From Elizabethkingia miricola (GTDB lineage Bacteria; Bacteroidota; Bacteroidia; Flavobacteriales; Weeksellaceae), in NCBI RefSeq assembly GCF_001675285.1, contig NZ_LSGQ01000003.1, forward strand, positions 186,001 through 250,000: DNA of 64,000 nt, read 5' to 3'. Below the pieces are notes generated by a model. That model ran no database searches. It was given only the letters and a program-made list of their open reading frames with translations, and was not told the origin of the DNA. Both the position numbers and the translations under genes were made by a program. Shown in pieces: positions 42,751 to 51,382 of the stretch; positions within the stretch are counted from its first letter, which is position 1; every line of letters starts with the position of its first letter.

Positions 42751-45700
42751 ATGAAAAAGAACTACCAGAGTATTGTTAACCTGAAAAGTATACTGCTACT
42801 AGCCGGCATTAGCTTAGTTGGTCTTCTGCCAGCGCAAAGCGTTAGTTTTGCATCAGAAAATCTAACGACAAGGTTGCAAAAAATTAGCCTGCAAACAGGC
42901 CGCAACATCGCATTCGATAATACGATGCTGCAAAATACCAATGCCCCGTCTGTAGAAGGGGATTCAAAATCTGCTGAACAACTTATCCGTAAATCTTTGT
43001 CCGGTACAGCATTTACTTACCGTCCATTGGGAGAAAGTTCCTTTATGATTGTACAAAGGAATCAATCTCTTGGAAAGGGAAGGGTCTCCGGGAAAATATT
43101 AGATGAAGTAGGCGCTCCGCTTGCAGGAGCTGTAATAAGTGTTAATCCGGAAGGGATAACAATTGTAACAGGTAATAACGGAGATTTTTCCATAGAATTA
43201 CCGGAAGGGCAATATACACTTACAATAAGGGCAAAAGGTTATAGTACCACAATATTGGATGATGTTATTGTAAAAAACAGTGAGACGAACCAGGTTTCTC
43301 TTAGTCTTAGCCCAATAGGGAAGGACGAACGTATTATAAAAGAAGTAACAATCTCAGCAGCTAAAAAGCAGAATACTGTAAGCGGGCTGTTGGCTAAACA
43401 GAAAAAAGCAGCAGAACTTTCGGACGGAATTTCGGCCGAGCAGATATCCAAAACTCCTGATAATGATGCAGGAGATGCTATAAAAAGAATTACAGGACTT
43501 TCTACCGTAGATAACAAATTTGTTGTGGTAAGAGGGATGGGAGAACGCTGGAACGAAACTGCACTGGACGGAGTAACACAGCCAAGTACAGATCCTACCC
43601 GAAAAATGTTTTCTTTCGATCTTATCCCTACATCGGTAATAGATAACATCATTGTAAGCAAGACTGCAACGCCGGATATGAATGCAAATTTCGCTGGTGG
43701 CTTTGTACAAATAGTGACAAAAGATATTCCCACAGAGCCATTTTTTAATTTTTCAATGGGCTCATCCTATAATGACATTAGTACATTTAAGGAACAGTTG
43801 GGCAGAAAAGTAAGAAAGTATGATTATCTGGCTTTTGATGATGGGTCCAGAAACCTTCCAATAGGGCAGGTTAAAACCCTGCTTCAACTATCTAGTGAAA
43901 ATGGAGGTAATGCTCAAACTAATCCTGAATTGTTAGAGCAATCAAAACTGTTTAAATACGACAATTTTACAACATACAGATCAAATACCCCATTAGGAAT
44001 TCAGTATCAAGCCTCGGGAGGGACCTATTTTAATTTAAATCATAATAATAGTAACAAACTGGGATTTGTTGCCGCATTATCTTACCGAAACAGGCAAGAG
44101 CAAGAAGAGATTAAAAATTTTGAACGGGGAAATTACAGACGGTATTTTACTAATAAGAATGGTGATTTAATAGAAAGGAGTAGCAGAAATACTGGTGGAA
44201 ACTATGAATTTAATACTACATGGAGTGCCTTATTTAATGTTGGTGCACAGCTAGGAAAGAACAGGTTTACATTGCGTAATATTTACTCCAGAGTTTTTGA
44301 TCAAAGACTAAACAGAATTTTAGGATGGAATTATGATGATACATCGGAAGGAACGGCTCCTAGTATTATTGAAGAGACTAATAGACCTGTTTTTTCAGCT
44401 CTTTTACAAAATAAACTGGAAGGAACACATCAATTAGGAAAAGTTAAGTGGGATTGGGCTATTTCGAGAACAGAAATCAATAGAGATCAAAAAGATGTAA
44501 CCTATCTCAACTTTACGAATAAGAAAATCGGTAATGAATATTTTTATTACACCATGCCGGATGTATTAGGAAATACATTTAAGAGAGTGCCTTTTGGACG
44601 AGGAAGCTATTTATATAATGAAAAAGATTATAACTGGGAAACTTCTTTTTCATACCCTTTTATACTCGGGAGTTTTAAAAATAATCTAAAAGTAGGTTAC
44701 TTTGGTGCTGCAAAAGAAGCTACTCAGGACTTTTTTGAGGTGTCTTTAAATGCCATGAGATCTGCTACTGGAAGCGGGGGATATCTAACTCCACAGGAAT
44801 TATTAATGGCCCCAATTTCAGTTAAGCTGGATCAGAAAAATTACAATCCAAACGGTTTTGCCTGGGTGCCTACCTGGGAAGCAGGAAATAAATTTGACGG
44901 AAAAGTAGATCAGCACGCACCTTATATAATGATGGATAACAGATGGAATAAATTCCGTCTTGTATGGGGGCTCAAAGCAGAGTATTATCTATATAAGGAT
45001 ATTGAAAATACAGCTTATAAAACAAGATGGTCTTATGAAGGTAAGACTGATGATAAAAAATGGCAATTCCTGCCCTCAGTCAACTTTACCTATACTCCAT
45101 GGAATAATTTTAATTTCAGGCTTGCTTATTCAAAAAGTGTAATCCGTCCTCAATTCTCCGAAAGGAATAAGTATCCTTATTATGAACCAATTATGGGCGG
45201 TGAAATTTTTAATATGCCTATAATTTCTTCTGTTGCTAGTAATTATGACTTTAAGGCAGAATGGTATCCATCACCAGGAGAGTTGATCTCAGTAGGTTTG
45301 TATTATAAAAATATAGATAATCCTGTCGAGCTTTACAGACGTATTACTCCCGATGCGGCAAATGTTTTTACAAGGTTAAATACTAAAAACGCTAAAGTAA
45401 AAGGGATAGAGGTAGATATACAAAAAGATTTTAGTTTTATTTCTGAAAGCCTTAAAAATCTGAAGTTTATAGGAAATCTTTCAGTGAATGATACTAAAGT
45501 ACAAGTTGAAGAACCTTCAAGTGTTGACGAAGATGGTGTTTCTTTTAAAAATGAAAAAGGAGAAAGTATTAATAAGCAAATTGCGTATACAGATAATCGT
45601 CCTTTGTATGGACAGTCTCCATATATATTCAATCTGGGATTAGGCTATTTTGGTGACCGCCTTGGTGTAAATATTTTGTATAATAAAGCTGGTAAAATGC

Positions 45701-46053
45701 TTAATGTAGTTTCCTTTGATGAAGCTGGTAAAGAATATCTTGCCCCTTATGGAAAAGCTGATGCTCAGATTTCCTATAAATTAATGAAAAACAAACAATT
45801 GGAGATTAAACTGAACATCAGTAATATCTTCAATGAAGACTATATTTATTATAATAATGAAAATAGTTATCAGTTCAATCCTCCTAATTCAGATAAAGGA
45901 AGGAGTGACGTGAGATTCCAAAATCCTGTATTTTATAAGAAATATGCGACACATAAAGAGGGCTGGTCTGATGCTTATGATGAAAAAGATAACGTATTGT
46001 ACCGCTTTAATGTTGGCCGTCGTTTCACACTAAGTTTTACCTACAATTTTTAA
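42751..46053 (+). CDS. TonB-dependent receptor with STN signalling domain
   Basis: An 1100-residue outer-membrane receptor. Signal peptide (about 1-33) leads to a secretin/TonB N-terminal (STN) domain (about 34-108, LTTRLQKISLQTGRNIAFDN), then a carboxypeptidase-like regulatory domain (VSGKILDEVGAPLAGAVISV, about 115-195), a plug (GDAIKRITGLSTVDNKFVVVRGMGERWNETALDG) and a 22-strand-type barrel ending in the aromatic LSFTYNF. The STN domain can signal to FecR, and the fecR gene is just upstream. No SusD gene follows; instead a beta-helix lipoprotein does. The ligand is unknown. Confidence 0.95.
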   Translation: MKKNYQSIVNLKSILLLAGISLVGLLPAQSVSFASENLTTRLQKISLQTGRNIAFDNTMLQNTNAPSVEGDSKSAEQLIRKSLSGTAFTYRPLGESSFMIVQRNQSLGKGRVSGKILDEVGAPLAGAVISVNPEGITIVTGNNGDFSIELPEGQYTLTIRAKGYSTTILDDVIVKNSETNQVSLSLSPIGKDERIIKEVTISAAKKQNTVSGLLAKQKKAAELSDGISAEQISKTPDNDAGDAIKRITGLSTVDNKFVVVRGMGERWNETALDGVTQPSTDPTRKMFSFDLIPTSVIDNIIVSKTATPDMNANFAGGFVQIVTKDIPTEPFFNFSMGSSYNDISTFKEQLGRKVRKYDYLAFDDGSRNLPIGQVKTLLQLSSENGGNAQTNPELLEQSKLFKYDNFTTYRSNTPLGIQYQASGGTYFNLNHNNSNKLGFVAALSYRNRQEQEEIKNFERGNYRRYFTNKNGDLIERSSRNTGGNYEFNTTWSALFNVGAQLGKNRFTLRNIYSRVFDQRLNRILGWNYDDTSEGTAPSIIEETNRPVFSALLQNKLEGTHQLGKVKWDWAISRTEINRDQKDVTYLNFTNKKIGNEYFYYTMPDVLGNTFKRVPFGRGSYLYNEKDYNWETSFSYPFILGSFKNNLKVGYFGAAKEATQDFFEVSLNAMRSATGSGGYLTPQELLMAPISVKLDQKNYNPNGFAWVPTWEAGNKFDGKVDQHAPYIMMDNRWNKFRLVWGLKAEYYLYKDIENTAYKTRWSYEGKTDDKKWQFLPSVNFTYTPWNNFNFRLAYSKSVIRPQFSERNKYPYYEPIMGGEIFNMPIISSVASNYDFKAEWYPSPGELISVGLYYKNIDNPVELYRRITPDAANVFTRLNTKNAKVKGIEVDIQKDFSFISESLKNLKFIGNLSVNDTKVQVEEPSSVDEDGVSFKNEKGESINKQIAYTDNRPLYGQSPYIFNLGLGYFGDRLGVNILYNKAGKMLNVVSFDEAGKEYLAPYGKADAQISYKLMKNKQLEIKLNISNIFNEDYIYYNNENSYQFNPPNSDKGRSDVRFQNPVFYKKYATHKEGWSDAYDEKDNVLYRFNVGRRFTLSFTYNF

Positions 46054-46282
46054 AATATTCTTTCACCACTGCATAGTATGGAGTTTTCAAGTAAGAACCA
46101 ATCACATTATAGTATAACAGAAACTCATCACATATTGCAGAGGCAAAGAAGGCTTTCGTTCTGTAGAAAGTAAAAAAAGCAGAGAGCAAAGAGGGAACAG
46201 AATATTTGCCATGCTGTAACCAATTGCTCCCCACCAAATTGAAATTCTTCTAAAGATGGCAAAAGTAAAAAAATCAATTAAT

Positions 46283-47563
46283 ATGAAAAAGCTTTTTTTA
46301 ACTGCCTCAGTTGCAGCATTAATGTTAAACTCTTGTAGCCGTGAGGGAATAGCAGAACAAGACAATTTTAAAATGCAGTCCACAACTGCTGACTACACAG
46401 GTTTTCCTGCTGCGGTACAAACAGTAAGTGGTACTATTACTGCTAACACTACATGGACAAGTGACAAAGTTTGGGAACTTGACGGACAAGTTGATGTTGC
46501 TCCGGGAGTTACTCTAACTATTCAGCCAGGTACTTTTATTAAAGGAAAACAGGGAACTGTTTCTGCTCTTATTGTACTAAGAGGAGCTAAGATTAATGCA
46601 GTAGGAACTGAACAAAACCCGATTATATTTACAAGTTATAAATTGTTGGATAATGATGCTTCTACTACTGCAACTCCAGGAGATTTCGGAGGTATTATCT
46701 TATTAGGAAATGCACCTGCTAATGTTAAAAAAACAATTGAAGGACTTCCTACTACTGATGATAAATATAAGTTTGGAGGTGATTTAGGTACTAACGCTGC
46801 AGATAATTCAGGTATTTTAAAATATGTAAGAATAGAATATGCGGGTTATAACCTTTCTCAAGATAATGAAATTAATGGTCTTACTTGTGGTGGTGTAGGT
46901 AATGGTACTACTTTAGACCATATCCAGGTTTCTTATGGTAGAGACGACTCTTTCGAATTCTTCGGAGGAACAGTTAATGCTTCTAATTTAGTTTCATTTG
47001 CTGCGGATGATGACGGGTTAGATTTTGATAATGGTTATACAGGAACAATTACAAATGCTGTTGTAATTGTAGATAAAAACTCTACACATAGCCAAAGTAG
47101 CGGGAAGCCAGACTCTAACGGAATTGAACTGGATAACAATGCTGCTTCTGAAGATGCAAGCTTTGGATTATTGCCAAAAACACACCCTACGTTAAATAAT
47201 GTAAGTGTTTATGGTGTTAATAATTCAGGTGATGCTGCACTTTACAAATATGGTGCTAGAATCAGAAGAGGAGGTGAGATTACATTGAATAATGTAGTGG
47301 TTACCGGATTTACTCATGGTGTAGTATTCGACGGAGATACTAATGCTGCATGGTCTTCAGTTAATAACTCTGGATTTAGCGGATTTACAGCTGCTGTTAC
47401 ACCTGCAGGATCAGTTAATAATACCAATTCAATTTTCAACGGATCAGCTAATACTTTTGGTGCATCAAGTCCATTCTTTGATATTCTTGATTTTAGTGGT
47501 TCAAACAAAGGGGCTTTCGTTAATGGTGATTGGACTCAGGGATGGGTACAATACGAATTTTAA
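46283..47563 (+). CDS. Beta-helix-like outer-membrane lipoprotein
   Basis: A 426-residue lipoprotein (lipobox LNSC, then SREGIAEQD). After about 35 residues comes a repetitive domain with right-handed beta-helix character: WELDGQVDVAPGVTLTIQPGTFIKG, ALIVLRGAKINAVGTEQNPIIFTSY, LKYVRIEYAGYN, TLDHIQVSYGRDDSFEFFGGTVNASN, DDDGLDFDNGYTG and ITLNNVVVTGFTHGVVFDGD. The family is widespread next to TonB receptors in Bacteroidota but has no settled function; carbohydrate or metal binding is possible. The frame opens at 46256, but the ATG at 46283 gives the signal peptide. It lies 229 bases after the receptor, in the place usually held by SusD. Confidence 0.85.
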   Translation: MKKLFLTASVAALMLNSCSREGIAEQDNFKMQSTTADYTGFPAAVQTVSGTITANTTWTSDKVWELDGQVDVAPGVTLTIQPGTFIKGKQGTVSALIVLRGAKINAVGTEQNPIIFTSYKLLDNDASTTATPGDFGGIILLGNAPANVKKTIEGLPTTDDKYKFGGDLGTNAADNSGILKYVRIEYAGYNLSQDNEINGLTCGGVGNGTTLDHIQVSYGRDDSFEFFGGTVNASNLVSFAADDDGLDFDNGYTGTITNAVVIVDKNSTHSQSSGKPDSNGIELDNNAASEDASFGLLPKTHPTLNNVSVYGVNNSGDAALYKYGARIRRGGEITLNNVVVTGFTHGVVFDGDTNAAWSSVNNSGFSGFTAAVTPAGSVNNTNSIFNGSANTFGASSPFFDILDFSGSNKGAFVNGDWTQGWVQYEF

Positions 47564-47587
47564 TAAGCAAATAGTTTTAAATTTTCG

Positions 47588-47612
47588 GAGTGGTGGTTTC
47601 CACCACTCTTTT
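47588..47612 (+). terminator. Terminator-like hairpin inside the receptor locus
   Basis: GAGTGGTGG (47588-47596) pairs with CCACCACTC (47600-47608), loop TTT, followed by TTTT. It lies between the beta-helix gene and the next lipoprotein gene and probably reduces read-through. Confidence 0.8.
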
Positions 47613-47626
47613 CTAACATCAATTTT

Positions 47627-48370
47627 ATGAAAGCAAAGCAAAATCTATATTCTTTTTTTTATATCCTTTCCTTTTTTATTGCATTTACTTCCTGTTCGGA
47701 TGATCAAAGGGAGTATTATCCAGATAAAAAGGTAATACAGGTAAATATCAAAGGATATATTGCAAAAGATTCGTTACAAATAAAAATGGGAAATACTATC
47801 GTTACAACAGACGATGGAAATAAAAAATATTTTAAAAATGCTGTAGATAAAAATGTTGATGCATTTGCTCCGTCTGTTTTTAGCCTTGTAGACGGAAAAG
47901 GAAAAGTACTGGCAACCAAGAATTATGAAGGAAGTACTTTTAATAATAAATTCAAGTTTTTTTACGACGGTATTACTCTTATAGATAAAATACCCGATGT
48001 TCCCAAGCCTACCACCGGTAATGTTGGGATCTTAATCGATTTTTCGGAGAGAAGAATAACCAAAATACCGCTTTCAGATATTGAAATTTATGTTTTTGCA
48101 ACCAAACTGGGGAAGACTACGGATATTACAAGAGCAAAATTCAATAATGACGGGCAGGTATATCTGGATTTAGCTGTACCAACGCAAAATACGGCTTTTA
48201 CAATAGCACTTGTAAAGCCCGGGACAAAAATTTCTTATGTGTCCACTATAAACTCAAGAATTAATCAGAATTCTGTCCGAGATAAAGGTTTAATGATGTT
48301 AATTCAGGAAACTGGAGATAGTGAAATAACTGGTATACAAGGTACTGAGCTTACACAGTATTTAAATTAA
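47627..48370 (+). CDS. Unknown lipoprotein with surface-export-like signal
   Basis: I do not recognise this 247-residue protein. The N-terminus is a lipoprotein signal (FYILSFFIAFTSC) and the residues after the cysteine, SDDQRE, resemble the SDD-E surface export signal described for Flavobacterium lipoproteins, so it may face outward. The body is beta-rich by eye, with repeated polar strands (KKVIQVNIKGYIAKDSLQIKMG, TGNVGILIDFSERRITKIPLSDIEIYVFA) that suggest one or two immunoglobulin-like domains. It sits between the beta-helix lipoprotein and the S41 protease and probably works with them. Confidence 0.82.
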   Translation: MKAKQNLYSFFYILSFFIAFTSCSDDQREYYPDKKVIQVNIKGYIAKDSLQIKMGNTIVTTDDGNKKYFKNAVDKNVDAFAPSVFSLVDGKGKVLATKNYEGSTFNNKFKFFYDGITLIDKIPDVPKPTTGNVGILIDFSERRITKIPLSDIEIYVFATKLGKTTDITRAKFNNDGQVYLDLAVPTQNTAFTIALVKPGTKISYVSTINSRINQNSVRDKGLMMLIQETGDSEITGIQGTELTQYLN

Positions 48371-48454
48371 ACAGATTTAACACTAAATTAAAATATAGGT
48401 AATGCCAACTTTTGATATTTGAAGGATTTTTACTCACAAATTAATAGTTAGAAA

Positions 48455-49825
48455 ATGAAAAAGTTAATGCGATGGTCTTTATTGTGTTATACTATTTTAT
48501 TCACAATATTGTATTCTTGTCGGGCAGATGAGGATATGCTTAGTACATACCCGGCAGGAAGCAGCCAGCAGGTCAATCAGTGGATGCTGAAGACTATGCA
48601 GCGTTATTATCTGTGGGCAGATCAAATACCTTCGCAAACAAACTTGGACCAGAGCCCCAAAGACTATTTCAAAAGTTTACTGGTAAAAGACGATCAGTTT
48701 TCTGTGGCTATAAAAAAAGATGACCCGGGAACTATTCCGCAATCTGTACGTACGTTGTTTGGTTTTGATTTTTCCGTAATACAGCAACATAATCAACTTA
48801 CGTTTGCACTTGTAAAAATGGTACTGGAGGATTCACCGGCAAAACGTGCAGGATTACAACGTGGAGATATTATTACCGGAATTAATGAGCTGAACGTTAG
48901 TCCGGAAAATGTTAATAAGATAATGGCAGCGGTCTCTGGATCCAGGACTCTATCATTGAAGATAGCTGAGTTAAAAGATAACCAGCTGGTCTTTAAGCGC
49001 TCGGTAGAAGTTCAGGCTATGCTCAGCTTTAATCAGCCTTTATTGTCTAAAATACTGGAGATAAATAATGATAAGGCAGGTTATCTTTATCTTGCCGATT
49101 TTCAGGACGGGTTAGCAGGCTCATTAGTAAAGCCATTTCAGGAATTTAAGGGACAGAATATTCGTCATCTGATATTAGATTTGCGCTATAACGGCGGAGG
49201 CTCTGTCTCATCGGCTGCGGCACTTTGTGCGCTGATAACGGATAAGCTAAAATCTGGAACACCTTTTATCGTTTATAAAGGAAATAAAAATGGCGGAACT
49301 GTAAATCATTCAATTGATCAGGCATTTGCAAACGGTAATCAGAATATAAGTTTTGATGCTCTGAAAGCTTCTGCATTATCTTTGCCCGAAGTCTATATTA
49401 TTACCTCTGCTAATACCGCTTCAGCTGCTGAGGTGGTTATTAATAATCTTAAGCCCTATATTAAAGTTACCCAAATTGGCGATAAAACGCTGGGTAAGGA
49501 TATGGCGGCATTTACATTATCCGATACTGAAACACCGGAAAATAAATGGGTCATTTATCCTATGGTGTACAAAATATTTAATATTCTGGATTCCGGAAAT
49601 TATACCTCAGGAATCGAACCTGCTCTTATGGCAGACGAATATGCACAACTCCCATTACAACCATTGGGGAGCAAAGACGAAACACTACTGGCCTCCGCAT
49701 TATTGGTGATAACAGGACAGGCAAGTAGTAACTTAAAAACAAAAAGCCACAACACAAAAAATATGGTTTTCCGCATTCTGGCGGAAAGTGAAAAACCTGA
49801 AAATTTTATAAAAATACCATTATGA
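48455..49825 (+). CDS. S41 family peptidase lipoprotein with PDZ domain
   Basis: A 456-residue C-terminal-processing-type serine protease anchored as a lipoprotein (LYSCRADED). After an N-terminal helical part (QWMLKTMQRYYLWADQIP) comes a PDZ domain (about 110-175, GLQRGDIITGINELNVSP) and the S41 core: LILDLRYNGGGSVSSAAALCALI, the nucleophile serine in ITSANTASAAEVV (about 315) and the lysine in IGDKTLGKDM. All catalytic elements are present. It closes the lipoprotein group of the receptor locus. Processing of a surface partner or ligand is inferred from context. Confidence 0.92.
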   Translation: MKKLMRWSLLCYTILFTILYSCRADEDMLSTYPAGSSQQVNQWMLKTMQRYYLWADQIPSQTNLDQSPKDYFKSLLVKDDQFSVAIKKDDPGTIPQSVRTLFGFDFSVIQQHNQLTFALVKMVLEDSPAKRAGLQRGDIITGINELNVSPENVNKIMAAVSGSRTLSLKIAELKDNQLVFKRSVEVQAMLSFNQPLLSKILEINNDKAGYLYLADFQDGLAGSLVKPFQEFKGQNIRHLILDLRYNGGGSVSSAAALCALITDKLKSGTPFIVYKGNKNGGTVNHSIDQAFANGNQNISFDALKASALSLPEVYIITSANTASAAEVVINNLKPYIKVTQIGDKTLGKDMAAFTLSDTETPENKWVIYPMVYKIFNILDSGNYTSGIEPALMADEYAQLPLQPLGSKDETLLASALLVITGQASSNLKTKSHNTKNMVFRILAESEKPENFIKIPL

Positions 49826-50001
49826 AAGGAATAACAGCTTTTGAACATTTTAAGAATATCGAACGTATACGAAAGTTACAGGACAGTGAAGTAGAAGAGA
49901 AACTGCAGTTTTTGTACATACGATACGAAAAAGCAATTGCACGCTTAATTAACTCTAATGCACTGTATAAAGAGTGTATGATAAAATTGTCTGAACGCTA
50001 A
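49822..50001 (+). CDS. Small unknown protein, 59 residues
   Basis: The ATG overlaps the S41 stop codon in the arrangement ATGA, a strong sign of translational coupling. The product begins MKGITAFEHFKNIERIRKLQD and is helical and charged, with one cysteine near the end; there is no signal peptide. It resembles nothing I know. It and the next gene form a tail of the protease transcript. Confidence 0.65.
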   Translation: MKGITAFEHFKNIERIRKLQDSEVEEKLQFLYIRYEKAIARLINSNALYKECMIKLSER

Positions 50002-50014
50002 AATAATTATAGTT

Positions 50015-50230
50015 ATGAGACTTATATCCAAAGAAGATCATGCCCGTAATCTCCGAAAACTCCAGAAAAAATATGATGAGATTAATCCTGAACTTACTCA
50101 GGGGAAAGTCGAAGAGCTCAATGCAATATTTCTGGATTACCTGAATACCTGCAACGAACTAAAGAATCTTATTTTTGCTTACCAGCGGGAGGTGGAAGCG
50201 GGTACTACAAAACAAAAGAGTAAGGTATAA
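50015..50230 (+). CDS. Small unknown protein, 71 residues
   Basis: A 71-residue helical, charged, cytoplasmic-looking protein beginning MRLISKEDHARNLRKLQKKYDE, 13 bases after the preceding small gene. Its long helical pattern (LNAIFLDYLNTCNELKNLIFAYQREVEAG) suggests a coiled coil. Its stop codon falls inside a terminator. Function unknown. Confidence 0.7.
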   Translation: MRLISKEDHARNLRKLQKKYDEINPELTQGKVEELNAIFLDYLNTCNELKNLIFAYQREVEAGTTKQKSKV

Positions 50231-50250
50231 CCTTACTCTTGATATTTTAT
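50216..50250. terminator. Terminator hairpin
   Basis: A ten-base perfect stem (50216-50225 with 50231-50240, AAGAGTAAGG/CCTTACTCTT), overlapping the stop of the 71-residue ORF and followed by GATATTTTAT. It lies between convergent genes. Confidence 0.8.
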
Positions 50251-50252
50251 TT

Positions 50253-50696
50253 TTATTTAGCATCATGTATCGGGACTACCAATACCGGAATGCTGGATTT
50301 CTTAGTAATAGACTTCGTTAAGCTGCCAATGAATACATCATACATGCCGCTTCGTCCGTGAGAACCGATTACAATGTAGTCGGCATTTTTTTCTTCAGCA
50401 AATTCCAGAATAATAGAGGATGCTTCGCCCTGTTTTAGAAGGTGATCGCAGTCTATATCCTGAGCGATAATTCTTTGCTCCAAACGGTTTAGCTGTAAAA
50501 GCTCTTCTTTTATTTCGGATTTTTCGATTTCAGGAAAATATTGGAAACCCATATCACCAATAGCAAATCCAATATCTAATGGGGCAACATGGATAAGGCT
50601 TATTTTAGCATTTACCTCCTTTGCAAATTTTACAGCCTCGTCAATCAGGTATTCAGATCTTTCTGAAAAATCTATAGGCAGAACAATTGTTTTCAT
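50253..50696 (-). CDS. Universal stress protein family protein
   Basis: A 147-residue single-domain Usp protein. The fold is shown by TIVLPIDFSERSEYLIDEAVKFAKEV and the ATP-binding signature GSHGRSGMYDVFIGSLTKSITKKSSIPVLVV (G-2x-G-9x-G[ST]), so it is an ATP-binding type. Such proteins respond to starvation or oxidative stress. It lies 29 bases downstream of, and codirectional with, the FAH-family gene. Confidence 0.93.
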   Translation of the reverse strand: MKTIVLPIDFSERSEYLIDEAVKFAKEVNAKISLIHVAPLDIGFAIGDMGFQYFPEIEKSEIKEELLQLNRLEQRIIAQDIDCDHLLKQGEASSIILEFAEEKNADYIVIGSHGRSGMYDVFIGSLTKSITKKSSIPVLVVPIHDAK

Positions 50697-50725
50697 AAGC
50701 TTTCTTTCTTACTAAATTAAGAAAA

Positions 50726-51331
50726 TTAATGGACTTTTACACTAAAAAGCTTCTCATTTTCCAGATAGGCATCTAATATATCATTTTCTTCAACTTTGCC
50801 AACCCCCGCAGGTGTACCCGTAAAGATAAGGTCACCAACGCGAAGCGTAAAATATTGTGAGATATTGGCTATAAGTTTATTGATGTCAAAAATCATGTCT
50901 TTAGAATTACCTTCCTGAACGGTCTGATTGTTTTTTTTCAGCTCAAAGTGAATTTCTTCTGTATTGAAATTTTCAACCGGAAAGAAATCACTTACAACAG
51001 CCGAACCATCAAAACCTTTGGCTTTCTCCCATGGCAATCCTTTTTCTTTCAGCTTACTCTGTAAGTCTCTGGCTGTAAAGTCTATTCCCAGACCAATTTG
51101 CTCATAATGCTTTGCTGCATTTTCTTCCTGAATATATTTTCCTCCTTTGGATATTTTGATCACCAGTTCCAGCTCATAATGGATATCGTTAGAAAACTCA
51201 GGAATATAAAAATCAGAACCTTTTAGAACCGAGGTGTCGGGTTTTATAAATAAAACAGGCTCTGTAGGAATTTCATTTTTTAGTTCTTTGGCATGTTCTG
51301 TATAATTTCTGCCGACACAAATTATCTTCAT
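50726..51331 (-). CDS. Fumarylacetoacetate hydrolase family protein
   Basis: A 201-residue FAH-fold enzyme of the short type, cleaving or tautomerising acyl-pyruvate-like substrates with a divalent metal. Seen are the start IICVGRNYTEHAKEL, the metal glutamates in IHYELELVIKIS (about 51-62), IGLGIDFTARDLQSKLKEKGLPWEKAKGFDGSAVV and LIFTGTPAGVGKV. It matches the acylpyruvate hydrolase / oxaloacetate tautomerase group. It is encoded between the exonuclease gene and the Usp gene on the same strand. Confidence 0.93.
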   Translation of the reverse strand: MKIICVGRNYTEHAKELKNEIPTEPVLFIKPDTSVLKGSDFYIPEFSNDIHYELELVIKISKGGKYIQEENAAKHYEQIGLGIDFTARDLQSKLKEKGLPWEKAKGFDGSAVVSDFFPVENFNTEEIHFELKKNNQTVQEGNSKDMIFDINKLIANISQYFTLRVGDLIFTGTPAGVGKVEENDILDAYLENEKLFSVKVH

Positions 51332-51382
51332 ATTGTTTAATATTAGCTATAGAGGATATATACTCGTTTTAGCAATTAGTCA

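Noticed and set aside
46054-46282. A possible antisense ORF of 93 codons (46102-46383) overlapping the space between the TonB receptor and the beta-helix gene
   Set aside because: It runs over the signal peptide of the lipoprotein gene and has patchy hydrophobic composition; nothing supports it over the plus-strand gene. The spacer itself shows no clear element.
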